Shown piece by piece: positions 35,450 through 46,704 of a DNA stretch of 64,000 bases. Made by a program: the position numbers and the translations under genes. Source of the stretch: Sequoia sempervirens. Taxonomy: Eukaryota; Streptophyta; Pinopsida; Cupressales; Cupressaceae. The DNA is taken from the NCBI GenBank assembly GCA_007258455.2, contig VDFB02018371.1, forward strand, positions 18,892-82,891, given 5' to 3'. Numbering within the stretch: position 1 is the first letter of the stretch; every line of letters begins with the position of its first letter. A model generated the notes under the pieces. It was not told the origin of the DNA. It saw nothing but the letters and a program-made list of their open reading frames with translations, and made no database searches.

Positions 35450-35806
35450 CTACTATGGACCATTCAGGATCGTTAGGAGAGTGGAAGAGGTGGCTTACAA
35501 GTTGGAGTTGTCAGCAGATAGTAGAGTGCATAATGTATTTCATGTGTCATGCCTCAAAAAGGCGTTAGGACAACGTGTGGTTCCTTCCACAACCTTGCCC
35601 CCCTTGGATGATAAGGGGAAGCTGATATTGGTGCTCAAGGCTATTTTGGATATGAGTGAGAGACATTTGCGGAGACGAGTGATTAGAGAGTATTTGATCA
35701 AATGGAAGGACTTTCCTATGGAGGATGCTACTTGGGAGAGTGAGGAGATCTTACAGCACTCTGAGTTGGGATTGCTTGGGGACAAGCAATTTCAGGGAGG
35801 GCGGAC
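35450..35806 (+). pseudogene. Chromovirus integrase C-terminus with chromodomain (plus strand fragment)
   Basis: The frame begins YYGPFRIVRRVEEVAYKLEL and SRVHNVFHVSCLKK, and ends with a chromodomain (IREYLIKWKDFPMEDATWES). A purine tract (agggagggcgga) precedes the LTR start TGTAATGTCCCC at 35807. It is a third chromovirus, closely related to those at 28.5 and 36.3 kb but in plus orientation. Only the last 120 codons or so remain. The open frame upstream of 35450 belongs to the very long LTR. Confidence 0.88.
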
Positions 35807-36318
35807 TGTAATGTCCCCTTCTTAGGGCCATCATGATGATATTAATTAGCCTTTTGAGACGCCAAGAGACACCTTTTGAATTCTTTTCCAACTTTCATAA
35901 ATATTAATCCTCAAAAAGGTGGCGTCCAAAATTAAGCTGAAAGAATAATTCAATAAAGAATAAATAATCTTTTAATGAAGGCATACCCTTCATGGCCCCA
36001 CTTTAAAAACAACTTAAGTTATCACCTTAGGCCAAGGGGGGGGTCAACAAAGAATTAAAACATAATGCCTTTAATTAAATATTTTTCACCAAATAAAGCT
36101 TTCTGAAAACCAAGCCAAAATAACAACTACTCCAGCTGAGAAGAACTGAGAATAGACAACTGCAACTGCCAAAAACTAGTATTTACTATAAATAGTAAAT
36201 AACATGAAATGCCACAAACTCAAAACCGAGAAACCCTAATTTCACCTCATTCCAAATTTACGGTTCCTAATAGACCGTGAATTGCAATGCTAATCATCGA
36301 TGAGAAGGGGACATTACA
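35807..36318. repeat. Two truncated chromovirus LTR pieces joined head to head
   Basis: 35807-35857 is the first about 51 bp of a plus-strand LTR starting TGTAATGTCCCCTTC. From about 35858 to 36318 the sequence nearly matches 42370-42832, the start of the minus-strand chromovirus LTR, ending GGGGACATTACA. Neither LTR is complete, so two elements now meet tail to tail at a breakpoint near 35857. Confidence 0.8.
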
Positions 36319-39300
36319 GTCCCCCCTCCTCGAAATTGCTTGTCCTCAAGCAACTGAAAAGATGGATGCAACAAAATTTGTTCACCTTCCCACGTGGCAT
36401 CTTCAATAGGCAAATTCCTCCATTTAACCAAATATTCTTTGATTGTCCTTCTCCTCAAAGAACGTTCTCTAGTATCAAGGATTTCTTCAGGAATCAACAC
36501 TAACTGACCTTCCTCATCCAATGGAGGTAATTCTGATGTAGCCACCACGTTGTGTCCAATTGCCTTCTTGAGGCGAGACACATGAAAGACATTATGTACT
36601 TTGCTTTCAGCTGGAAGCTCCAACTCATAAGCAACTTCACCAATCTTGGTGATTTTGAAAGGACCATAAAAACGCAGCTTCAACTTTTCTGCACCACTTT
36701 TCTTGAGAGAAGATTGTCTATATGGTTGGAGCCTCAAATAGACCATGTCCCCAACTTCGAAAGACCTCTCAACACGCTGCTGATCAGCGTATAACTTTTG
36801 TTGATTTTGAGCTTGTTGCAGATTTTCCTTGAAAGATTTCAAGATGTCCTGGCTTTGTTGTAACATATCCAAAGCTTGCGGAGCTCTACTATCATCAAAC
36901 ACTAAATCAACAAAATTAGTAGCTTCATAACCATAAAGAGCCATAAAAGGTGACATCTTAATTGACATGTGATAAGAAGAGTTGTAACAATACTCTCCTA
37001 AATGAAGCCATTTAATCCAAGCTCTTTGTTGTCCTGAAACATAGTTTCTTAGGTAGCCCTCTAACCATTTATTCACAATTTCTGATTGCCCATCTGTTTG
37101 TGGGTGATAGCTAGTGCTTGGAGTAAGCACTGTCCCACTCAATCTGAAGATCTCTTGCCAAAAGACACTTAGGAACTTGCTGTCCCTATCACTGACAATA
37201 GTTTTAGGCAACCCATGCAAACGGAAGACCTCTCTGAAAAATAACTCAGCCACTTGAGCTGCTGTAAATGAAGTAGTAACAGCAAAGAAATGAGCAAATT
37301 TCGTTAGTCTATCAACCACAACAAAAATACAATCACGTCCTTGCACCTTGGGTAACCCCGTGATGAAATCCATGGCAATACTCTCCCATTTCTGATTCGG
37401 AATGGGTAAAGGCTGAAGTAGACCAGCTGGATAAGAGTGTTCATTCTAATTTTTTTGACAAATCGGACACTCTCTAATGTAGTTCAAGACTTCTTCTTTC
37501 AACCCTTTCCAAGTGAATCTTTCACGAATCTGCTTATAAGTCTTGAAAATCCCTTGATGACTAGCAAGGGGAACATCATGAAAAGATTGTAGAATCTTCT
37601 TTTTAAGCTTAGATTCTTGCACTAAAAAGATTCTATCTTTATAATAAATTAACCCATCAACCAACTTATACCTTTCATCAACCAAATGACCTTCTAACAA
37701 GCTGGTTGCAAACTGATTTTTAACATAATCAGCAGCAATTAACTCCTTCCAATCTGCTGATAGCTCACAAAGTGACTGCAAATGAGGCCTTCTTGAAAGA
37801 GCATCAGCCACTATATTATTTTTTCCTTTGACATATTCAATATCAAAGTCATATGCTTGGAGCTTACTTACCCACTTTTGCTGCCTTTCATTCAAATCCT
37901 TTTGGCGCATGAAATGTTTAAGACTATTGTGGTCAGTCTTAACAACAATTTTACTTCCCACCAAGTATTGACGGAATTTAGACAAAGCATGCATGATGGC
38001 AAGCATCTCTTTGTCATAGATAGAGTAAGTTTTTTCTGCCCCTCTCAACTTCCAGCTCTCGAAGACAATAGGATGTTTGTCTTGCATTAAAACAGCTCCA
38101 ACACCTTCACCTGAAGCATCACACTGTAATTCAAAAGGTTTTGAAAAATCCGGAAGTGCCAACACTAGACACGAACTCATGATTTGTTTAAACTTATCAA
38201 AAACTTCTTGTGCCTTCTTAGTCCAAAGAAAAGCTCCTTTCTTTGTAAGATCTGTCAAAGGTGCTGCTTGATGAGAATAACCTTTTACAAATCTTCTATA
38301 GAATCCACATAACCCTAAAAATCCTCTCAAATGAGAAATATTCTTTGGAGTTGGCCAATCAAGAATGGCCCTTATCTTCTCTGGATCCACTTTCACACCC
38401 TTTGAACTGATAATGTGACCAAGATATAAGAGTTCTGTCAACCCGAACTCACACTTTGATTCTTTGGCGAACAAACATTCCGCCTCTAAAATACTAAGCA
38501 CTTCTTCCAAATGCTTAAGGTGCTCTTCCCATGACTTACTGAATATAAGAATGTCGTCAAAGAAGATAAGCACAAACTTCCTCAACTGCTGTCTAAAAAT
38601 CTTGTTCATACAAGATTGAAATGTAGCTGGAGCATTTGTCAAACCAAAAGGCATGATAAGAAATTCAAAATGTCCAAAATGGCATCTAAACGCTGTCTTC
38701 TCTATATCCTCCTCCCTCATTCTGATTTGGTGATAGCCCGAACGAAGATCAATCTTCGAGAAGAACATTGCCCCATAGAGCTCATCAATAAGCTCATCAA
38801 TCCTAGGGATAGGATATCTATTCTTGATGGTTTTCTGATTCAATGCGCGATAGTCAACACACATACGCATTGTGCCATCTTTCTTTTTAACCAACACTAC
38901 TGCAGAAGCAAAAGGACTCTTGCTTGGTCTAATGAAACCACTTTCCAACAGCTCCTTGATGGCTTTTTCAATTTCATCTTTCTACCTCTTTGGATAGCGG
39001 TAAGGTGTAGTCATGACCGGTTTTGCTCCTTCTAACTCAATCACATGCTCAGAACCTCTTTCAGGAGGTCTTCCAGGAGGTAATCTTCCAAAGACTTTGC
39101 TCTTCTTCGAAAGCAAGGCTTGAATATCAGGGTGATATTGTCTTTTTTCCTCTACTGGATCAGCTGGTAGAACCATACATTCAGCAGCCCATTCAACCTG
39201 ATCGTGACGGATCAGCGTTTCCATTCTTTTCAAGGACACAATTCGAGGGCCTCCATTTGAAATCCCTCTTAAAACAACCTTCCTTCCATTAGACTGAAAT

Positions 39301-40994
39301 TTCAGCTCCATAGTTTGCAAATTCAATGTGATCTCACCAAGAGATCGCAGCCATTGTATGCCCAACACAACATCAGTGTCTCCTATACCCACCACATAAA
39401 AATCATCTTTAATTTCATGATTCCCTAATTGCAAAGATAGGTTAGGAATCTTCCTAGTGCAAGACATAGTAAAACCATCAGCTACCATTACTTTGAAACC
39501 ATCAAATTCTTCAGTTTTCAAACCTTTTCTAGCAACTAGTCCTTCATCAATAAAATTGTGAGTTGCTCCGATATCAATTAGAGCAACTATCCTTTGTGAA
39601 TTTACAACTCCATGAACCCTAAAAGATTCATTTTTTTGAAAACTTGATAGTTGTGCGAAAGCACTACCATCTCCCACCTCTTCGGACTTGTCTTTTGGAA
39701 CTTCTTCACCTTCACTACTTGCTGATTCGTATTGCTGATCAGACGAATCAAATTCTAATCCATAATCAGAATAGCCCTCCATTCGATTTGCTTTGCCTCT
39801 TCCATAGCAACGGTGACCCTTAACCCAAGGATCATGGCAAGTGTAACAAACTCCATCCTTTCTAAGCTGTTCTTTGAGCTCTTCTGACAGCCTTGGTGGA
39901 AACTTCTTGGGCAGATTTGAAGAAGGTTTTTTATCTTTCTTATGGCTGAATGGTTTTGAATGAAACTTAGGCCTTGGGGCTGCTAACTCCATGCTCCTAG
40001 CTTTCTTGATAGCTTCATCTAATGTTGGTGGATCAAATGCTTTGACCCAACCCTTCAAAGGCTCCATTAAACCTTCAGCAAAAAGAACTACAAGTCTTCT
40101 TTCAGTAATGTTAGGCACCATTACTGACAACCTCTGAAAATCAGCCACATAGTTTTCTAGAGATCCTTGCTGTTTCAATTGAGCCAATTCTCTAAATCTC
40201 AACTCAGGATCCTTGGTATCAAATCTCTCACTCAGCTTGTTGGTAAACTCATCATATGTACGAATGAGGTTATGGCCAAGAGTGACCAACCCATGAGTCC
40301 ACCATTCGTGAGCTATCCCATCCAAGTGCAAAGTAGCAAACTTTATAGCATCTCCTTTTGGCATGGGTCTGAGAGAAAGATAATTATCAAGTTTTTGAAC
40401 CCATGATCTGGCTGTACACTTGTTACTACCATCAAAATGCTCCATAGAAATTTTGCCCAATGCTTGGTAAAAATCATTTCTAGGTGCCATAGGAGGGCGT
40501 TGCTCATTCCTCCCTCCATTTCTCCGACTCCTTTGATTCATGAATTGATCAAAGGTCCAAGCATCTCTCAAATCGAGAGGTAAAGAAGCATACTCCATGT
40601 AAGCTTGATGTGCATCATCAGCAAAGGTTGGTGTAGCTTCAACTGGTTGCTGCTCTTCTATTGTTGTGAAGGTAGGAAAAAGGGGTCTAGAGGATGACCC
40701 ACTATGAATTGCAACATGTTGACCCACAATTCTATCACCTTTATTCACCTCAGGACTGCCATTATTGTTATTTCCATTAACTCCACTGCTTTCTCCAGTT
40801 GAGTTATTTCGGGGCTGAATGATATTCTGAGCTGCTTGCTGGTCCAACTTTGATAATAATCGGGACATCATGTCTATCATCCCATCAAAATTCTTCTCAA
40901 CTCTGTCCCTCTCTTCATTATCTCTCCTTACAGTGTCTGACATTTTTTCAACTGTCTGTTCAACTGCTTCCACTGACTTATCTGAACCTTCCAC
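36294..40994 (-). pseudogene. Ty3/gypsy chromovirus gag-pol polyprotein, full length with two in-frame TAG codons
   Basis: One minus-strand frame runs from ATG 40994. Gag: a retrotransposon capsid region (LSERFDTKDPELRFRELAQL) and a zinc knuckle CYTCHDPWVKGHRC. Protease: the active site reads LIDIGATHNF, where D-S/T-G is expected. Reverse transcriptase: [10 protein letters not shown] and FFDDILIFS. RNase [12 protein letters not shown]. Integrase: HHCC finger, then DRLTKF, SDRDSKF and QTDGQSE blocks. It closes with GPF and a chromodomain (IKEYLVKWRNLP). The frame is broken only by TAG at about 38979-38984, between protease and reverse transcriptase, and by TAG near 37446-37448 before the integrase core. 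The end overlaps the 3' LTR. It would supply replication and integration enzymes; the stops and the altered protease site argue that this copy is dead. Confidence 0.93.
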
Positions 40995-41153
40995 TGTTTT
41001 ACCAAGATCTCTTAGGGCTCCTAAGAAGGTCTCTGCTTCTGGGACGGGCGGAAACTGATGCTGATTTCTAGCCTAACTTCTGGTGTATGGCCTAGTGTCT
41101 CTTTCACTCATCAGTTAACCAACTGCAATTTGCCACAGGATGGCAGGGTCTTC

Positions 41154-41166
41154 TTTTCTGATACCA
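41154..41166 (-). promoter_or_regulatory. Primer-binding site of the chromovirus
   Basis: The minus strand reads TGGTATCAGAAAA one base inside the 5' LTR at 41168. It matches initiator tRNA-Met in its first ten positions. The leader that follows shares CCTGCCATCCTGTG with the non-autonomous element. Confidence 0.75.
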
Positions 41167-41167
41167 C

Positions 41168-42832
41168 TGAAATATGCTAACCAATTTTTTTAAAGGAATT
41201 ACACAACATAACCAGCAATAGTTAACTGGATTAGCGTTAGCATCAAACTGAAATCTGAACTTGAAATGAAAACTACTCAACGTCAAGAATGTGCACTCAA
41301 GATCCCACTGAGGGCGAGGTGCTAACATATGACGGAGTGATGAAATTTGAAATTATAAACTGATAGGCGGATAACCAGCCATGAAGAACATTTCCACACT
41401 ACCACCAAACAGTGGGGGGAAAAATTACAATTAAGAACAATTCATCCGCTGCGGCGAGCATCCATAGAGCCGTGGGGATTCTCCACTAAGAAAGTGGGTA
41501 TAAGAGAGTTACAAAACAAATTATCCACACTGGCGGTAAACCTTCCAAGGGTAATTTAATGATAAAATAATAAGTAATTGTAGAACTGAAAATTGGTTGG
41601 ATTAGTAATGCTTAATCTCAACCTTTACAAAATTATACTCTGCAGATTACAAATTACAATGATAGGAAATGAACCTTAGACATGAAGTATGAACTTTTAC
41701 AATGATATAGCACTCAAGTACTGAAGTATAAGACCAAAAACTAGAAACTGTAACAGTCTGATATAAAAATCAGAATTCTGGAAATTCAACCAGCAAACTG
41801 TGAATTCATGAAATGCTCATAAGTTTGTCAATTTACCTCCGAATGACGAGAAATAAGTTGCAAATGCTCCCTAGAGGTTTGGCGACCAAGATGCAATCCA
41901 AAAACAGCCACCAAAGACTCCAGATTATTTGGCACAAACTCCAATGCTTATCCAAATGGTACGACCTCTTTGAAAAATCGACTTTGCAAGATAAAATCAG
42001 AAGTTTGGAATTAAATTCCAATTTTTTGTGGAAGGTGGCGCCTTGAGTCAACAAATGATTTGCCAAAGTACCCAGGCTTCAGCTGTAGATGAAATAGAAA
42101 ACCAAAACTGTGAAATTACTCCAGAAATTCTTCAATCTTGATGCTCAATCTGCTAGTTTGATGTTGAGAAGCAGCAATGTAGCCAACTAGGTGTTATATT
42201 GCAAACACGAAATTGGATGAAAGGGCTAGGAGGTAGCATCCTCGAAGCAACAGCAAAATGTCCATTGTCATTTTGACAGCATAACGGTATGATAAACACT
42301 CGATACCAAAAGCTGGAGAAAAGACTTCATTTTATAGAACACTGAAAAAACTCTTCACATTCCATGAGAAACGCCAAGAGACACCTTTTGAATTCTTTTC
42401 CAACTTTCATAAATATTAATCCTCAAAAAGGTGGCGTCCAAAATTAAGCTGAAAGAATAATTCAATAAAGAATAAATAATCTTTTAATGAAGGCATACCC
42501 TTCATGGCCCCACTTTAAAAACAACTTAAGTTATCACCTTAGGCCAAGGGGGGGGTCAACAGAGAATTAAAACATAATGCCTTTAATTAAATATTTTTCA
42601 CCAAATAAAGCTTTCTGAAGACCAAGCCAAAATAACAACTACTCCAGCTGAGAAGAACTGAGAATAGACAACTGCAACTGCCAAAAACTAGTATTTACTA
42701 TAAATAGTAAATAACATGAAATGCCACAAACTCCAAACCGAGAAACCCTAATTTCACCTCATTCCAGTCTATGGGTTCCGGAATAGACTGATGAATTGCA
42801 ATGCTAATCACTGATGAGAAGGGGACATTACA
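41168..42832 (-). repeat. 5' LTR of the chromovirus
   Basis: It starts TGAAATATGC and ends GGGGACATTACA (1665 bp). A minus-strand TATA-like ctataaaatg lies near 42329-42338. Its inner start pairs with the primer-binding site. Its outer part nearly matches 35858-36318, the remaining piece of the 3' LTR. The target duplication cannot be tested because the 3' LTR is broken. Confidence 0.88.
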
Positions 42833-44436
42833 GTCGATTTGTAGATATATAAATTCTAAGTTTAATACATGCTGGCAGCTTCATGATAATTCGAATTTGC
42901 ATTGAGGAGCATTTTGCTGAATGTAGTCATCATCTTCATACTAGTAGAGGACGATTTTGGAGGGCATTACAATCTGATATAATTTACCAGTCATGTGTCA
43001 CCTTGCTAGTGAAGTTCAATTTTATTCATGAGGGTCTCCTTGGGCATCGATTTCTCATAAAGAAGGAGGCGCTTGATGCAAGAGGCCTAGGCAACTCCAT
43101 TGAAGATGATTGGAGGTTGTTAGAAGCTGGAAATTAATTTTTATCTGCATATTCATCAGCTACAGGGGCGGCTGCTTGGAAAATTCGATTTGGCTCATGA
43201 AGTGGTCATTTTGCTCGATTCTTGATTGCTTCTTCATCTCTCAACAAGGACGCCATCAAGCAACCAGGTTCCTTTAAGATTTGTTCATTACTTCATTGCT
43301 TATTAGGAGTTTATTGTTGCAGCTGTAGGTGTGCATCCATATCAGCAAAAAACCATAATCTGATATCATTGTAAATGCCAAGAGTCTTGGCCATTTTGTA
43401 TAAGCATTGTATTAGACACTCATTTGCAATCAAGGAGAAATAAGTAGTTGAACAATTATCGTTGTTATGGAGCATTTAAATATCATTTGTACTCAGCTTA
43501 ATAGCATGCATGCCAAGTGTTCGACAAAATGTCATCTTGGCTGTAGATGCATTTTATTCATGTAGTTTCTCATTTATATGCATTTAAAAATACAAAAAGT
43601 GATTGCATTGCATCTAGATATCAGCATAGACATTGTAGTACTCTTTTCCAAGCTTTCATTTCAATTTAGCATTCATTACAAGCATCAAACTTTAAACTGA
43701 AACTTCCAACCAGCAAACAAAAACATTGCATACAAACAGTTTGACAAATTTACAAGGCAGCAAATTGAAGAAAATTGAAGTCAGTTGAGCAAGGCTCATT
43801 ACAATTGTTGTATTTATTTTGTAATAATATTTCATCGTCAAGGGCCCGCAATAGAAACCTTACTACTATAAAAAAAAGGTGGAGTTTTTCAATCTTCTAT
43901 TGCCACCTTATAGAAACATGAAGGATAATCAGTGCATGAGACAATTGTCCTTAACCATCTCATTAAAAACTGCCCCCAAAATTAACTTAAATCATAATCA
44001 ACTACTACATCATCATACAAAAGTAATGGCATTATTTTACATACTTTGTCTTTAGTGATCCATAGTTTCCATACACAATGAAAAGACAAAACACACTAAA
44101 CTAGATATCCAAACAATTATTTGGTAGCACAACTTAAAAATCTAAAAACAGAAATATGTGTGAACACTTTACCCTTAGATTTTTCTTTACATATAAGGAA
44201 ACACATAATCATAGTAGATGTTGCAGTTAATGGTTATTGTGGTCAAACACAAGATTTACCTCACAAAAAGGCATGACCATACAATACATCTAATGTTATT
44301 CCATGACAAAAGCATCTCTCATATTGTCAGCTAGTTCTTCCATCAATTTGAACGTAAGGGGCTTGAGTTTAAATACAATTCCAATAAGTATCTGACACAG
44401 CCCTCCCTGATATTTAAAGAGTCAACTTGAAGATAC
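42833..44436. other. No gene recognised; possible host intron or flank
   Basis: Sequence with short frames (84 codons at 42883-43137, unlike anything I know). It adjoins the J-domain exon at 44437 and may be its 3' intron or flank. Confidence 0.35.
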
Positions 44437-44517
44437 CTCATATGCTTGTATCACACGTTGAACAATGGTACTTGAATCGCTTGGACCTTTATAAACATCT
44501 GGATGAAATTCTTTTAC
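44437..44517 (-). CDS. J-domain (DnaJ/Hsp40) exon of a host gene
   Basis: On the minus strand an 81-base open exon (27 codons) is bounded by a good acceptor (tttgtctagcag) and donor (gag|gtatct). It encodes VKEFHPDVYKG...RVIQAYE. This is the HPD loop and following helix of a J-domain, where HPD stimulates Hsp70 ATPase. The DVYKGP style resembles plastid-type DnaJ-like proteins of plants, but the subfamily is not certain. No neighbouring exon was identified, so the rest lies in long introns or outside, or the copy is a fragment. Absence of stops and intact splice signals favour a real exon. Confidence 0.65.
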
Positions 44518-45690
44518 CTGCTAGACAAAATAAGGCATTTCCTAGTTGTTAATTTATAAGATACTTGCATAATTCCTCTTCAAAAAATTACATCTACCAA
44601 TTTTATAAAGATTTTAATAAATACCAGATGCCATTAGCTTGATTTTTTATGGCAATTATTGTGGATAATAGTGAAGGTAATCACACATCTATCGATAATA
44701 TTAAAGGTAGTCACACTTCTATTGATAACATTAAAGGTAATCACACTTCTATCCAGTCTTAGAATTTAGTCAAAGCCTATTTTCCTTTCAACTTGTAATT
44801 TTATAACCAAGTCATCTTCAAAGAAGTTCAGAAAACCTTATTCATTGAATCTACGCATTTGTATTACTACTAGCATAATAGATTACTCATTACACTGTGA
44901 TAGGACTCAACTAATATCTATATGCTATCTTGTGCAACCTTCGTTTCTGCTATCTTTTCTACTTTGTACACATTTTATTCTTAAGAACCTATCATACCAT
45001 TTATTCTACTCCAAATGAAACTTGGCATAGGTCCTGACTCCATAGTCGTCATAGAGCATAAGCTCTTGCCTCTTTACCAAAGTTATTTCATGCAATTTAC
45101 TCAAAGAGTTTCCAAAATGGTCTTAGCGAAGGATGGAAGCAACAAAAAGATGAAGTAGACATACATCAAAAAGATGTATTACAAGTTGGCATCTTACTTG
45201 AATTGTAAGTAGCTCACTGAAGTAAAAGTTAATATGTTCTAGAAAGTTTAAAAATTCCAATGGATGCACAGAAATTGAAAATCATTATTCAGTTGTTTTA
45301 TCTGAGCACTTTACACCTCTATGACTCTAAGATCTCAGAAATTAAAAATGAAGACAAGATGGCAATTTTCTAAGAGACTTCAGAATTGGATCTGTGACTA
45401 ACAAAGATAAAACAGTGGTGGTATTCTAATTAAGTTCAACTTGAAGATGGTCTATTAAATAGAAGCACGAGAAGCCTTCTTTGGATACGTATTGATATTT
45501 ATAAAAATATGATCATTGTACCAAATTCTCACTACTATGAATTCATCAATATACTACTCATGAATATATCCATATTTAGAACATCAAGATCTGTCTACCA
45601 TGCACTAAAAAGCTAAACACATGGTACCAATATAAGGAATTTAAACATGTACAACATTCAATAAATTGTAACTTTTAGCTAAGAAATAGC
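44518..45690. other. Probable intron or intergenic sequence with a 30-bp minisatellite
   Basis: No gene is recognised here. The minisatellite at 44665-44754 is listed separately. A short minus-strand open stretch near 45020-45110 might be an exon but has no recognisable motif. Confidence 0.35.
44665..44754. repeat. Minisatellite, three 30-bp units
   Basis: Three consecutive 30-base units of the form ataat..t.aaggta.tcaca follow one another at 44665, 44695 and 44725 with a few substitutions each. Confidence 0.85.
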
Positions 45691-45699
45691 AGACATAAG

Positions 45700-45876
45700 T
45701 GCCAGTATTGGCATAGTAAGATGGTTTAAAGCTGGTGTTGTTGTTCTTGCCACCAAGGTTCTAACCCCATCAGGGTGTTATTGTTGAAAGTTTATGTTAG
45801 GGATGAGGTCCCCCATTTGTGACCTCACCAGTTCATAGCTTCAAATCAAAGGCGTTTACCCTTTAAAAAAAATCAT
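45700..45876 (+). mobile_element. tRNA-derived SINE with target duplication AGACATAAG
   Basis: The 177-bp body has a pol III A-box-like string (tggcatagtaagatgg, about 45709) and a B-box-like string (ggttctaacccc, about 45754) at tRNA-like spacing. It ends in an A-rich tail (ctttaaaaaaaatcat). It is flanked by perfect 9-bp copies of AGACATAAG (45691-45699 and 45877-45885), as expected from LINE-assisted insertion. Family name unknown. Confidence 0.82.
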
Positions 45877-46251
45877 AGACATAAGAACTCCTATAGCCAA
45901 AAAGAATGTGTAGATGCTTAGATTAAATCTTTTCTGTCATCTAAATCTTCCCTGATTCAAAATTATGTTTTAGACTAGATAAAAGGAAACAAACAGACTA
46001 GGAGAGAACCTGAGACACCCAAGGAAACCATCAATACAATCTTATTATTTATAACATCATTGATGGCATCATCATGACACTTTTGATATTACTGTTATAA
46101 CTCAAAGCTCAAATTTCTAACGGTGACCCCTAAGCTAACACAGTGTCCAAATTCTTCTTTCACCCTTCATTGGCCTTGATCCCTGGTTTGTTTACATGAT
46201 AAATAAGCATATCTATGTCCTCATCTGCTCCCTTTCCTATTTGTATCCTAG

Positions 46252-46421
46252 TCACCAACCAGTTATGCTAAAAGAGAATATGACAAATGACTTGTCACTG
46301 CAAAACAAAAAGATTGCTGACAGGGATAACACATACTCCATTCAAGCCCAAGTAATGCAAAATGACAGTGTAGATGTCAAAGGTGATGCTTCCTCACAAT
46401 CCCCATGTAAATTGTTTACAT
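46252..46421 (+). CDS. Possible host exon (unassigned)
   Basis: A 170-base open segment starts after a pyrimidine-rich acceptor (ctttcctatttgtatcctag) and ends at a strong donor (gtgagtaac). Its translation (SLQNKKIADRDNTYSIQAQV and on) has ordinary composition but no motif I recognise. It could belong to a decayed plus-strand gene together with the open segment at 51180-51464, now separated by a 4.2-kb solo LTR. Chance is not excluded. Confidence 0.3.
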
Positions 46422-46704
46422 GTGAGTAACAACTAACCAAAGACTTATAAAAGGTTTAAAAAAAAAGCTATCAACAATCTTTCCATGCAAATGTCTGATC
46501 CTGTCTCTCTCCTGATCAGCTGAACAACAATGAAATTTCGGTACAAATCACCAATCCTGTTAATTTGGAAGAGTGACAGTATCATGCAATAGCTGAAACA
46601 GGTAACAGCCTCTCCTACTCCATATTTGTCTCTTCCTAAAAGTATAGGAAATGAGTTTGTCAAATCAGCATTTACAATCCCATGTTCAAGTAGCAACATG
46701 GTCC

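Noticed and set aside
42883..43137. 84-codon plus-strand frame
   Set aside because: Ordinary length for chance, no motif, no splice or neighbour support.
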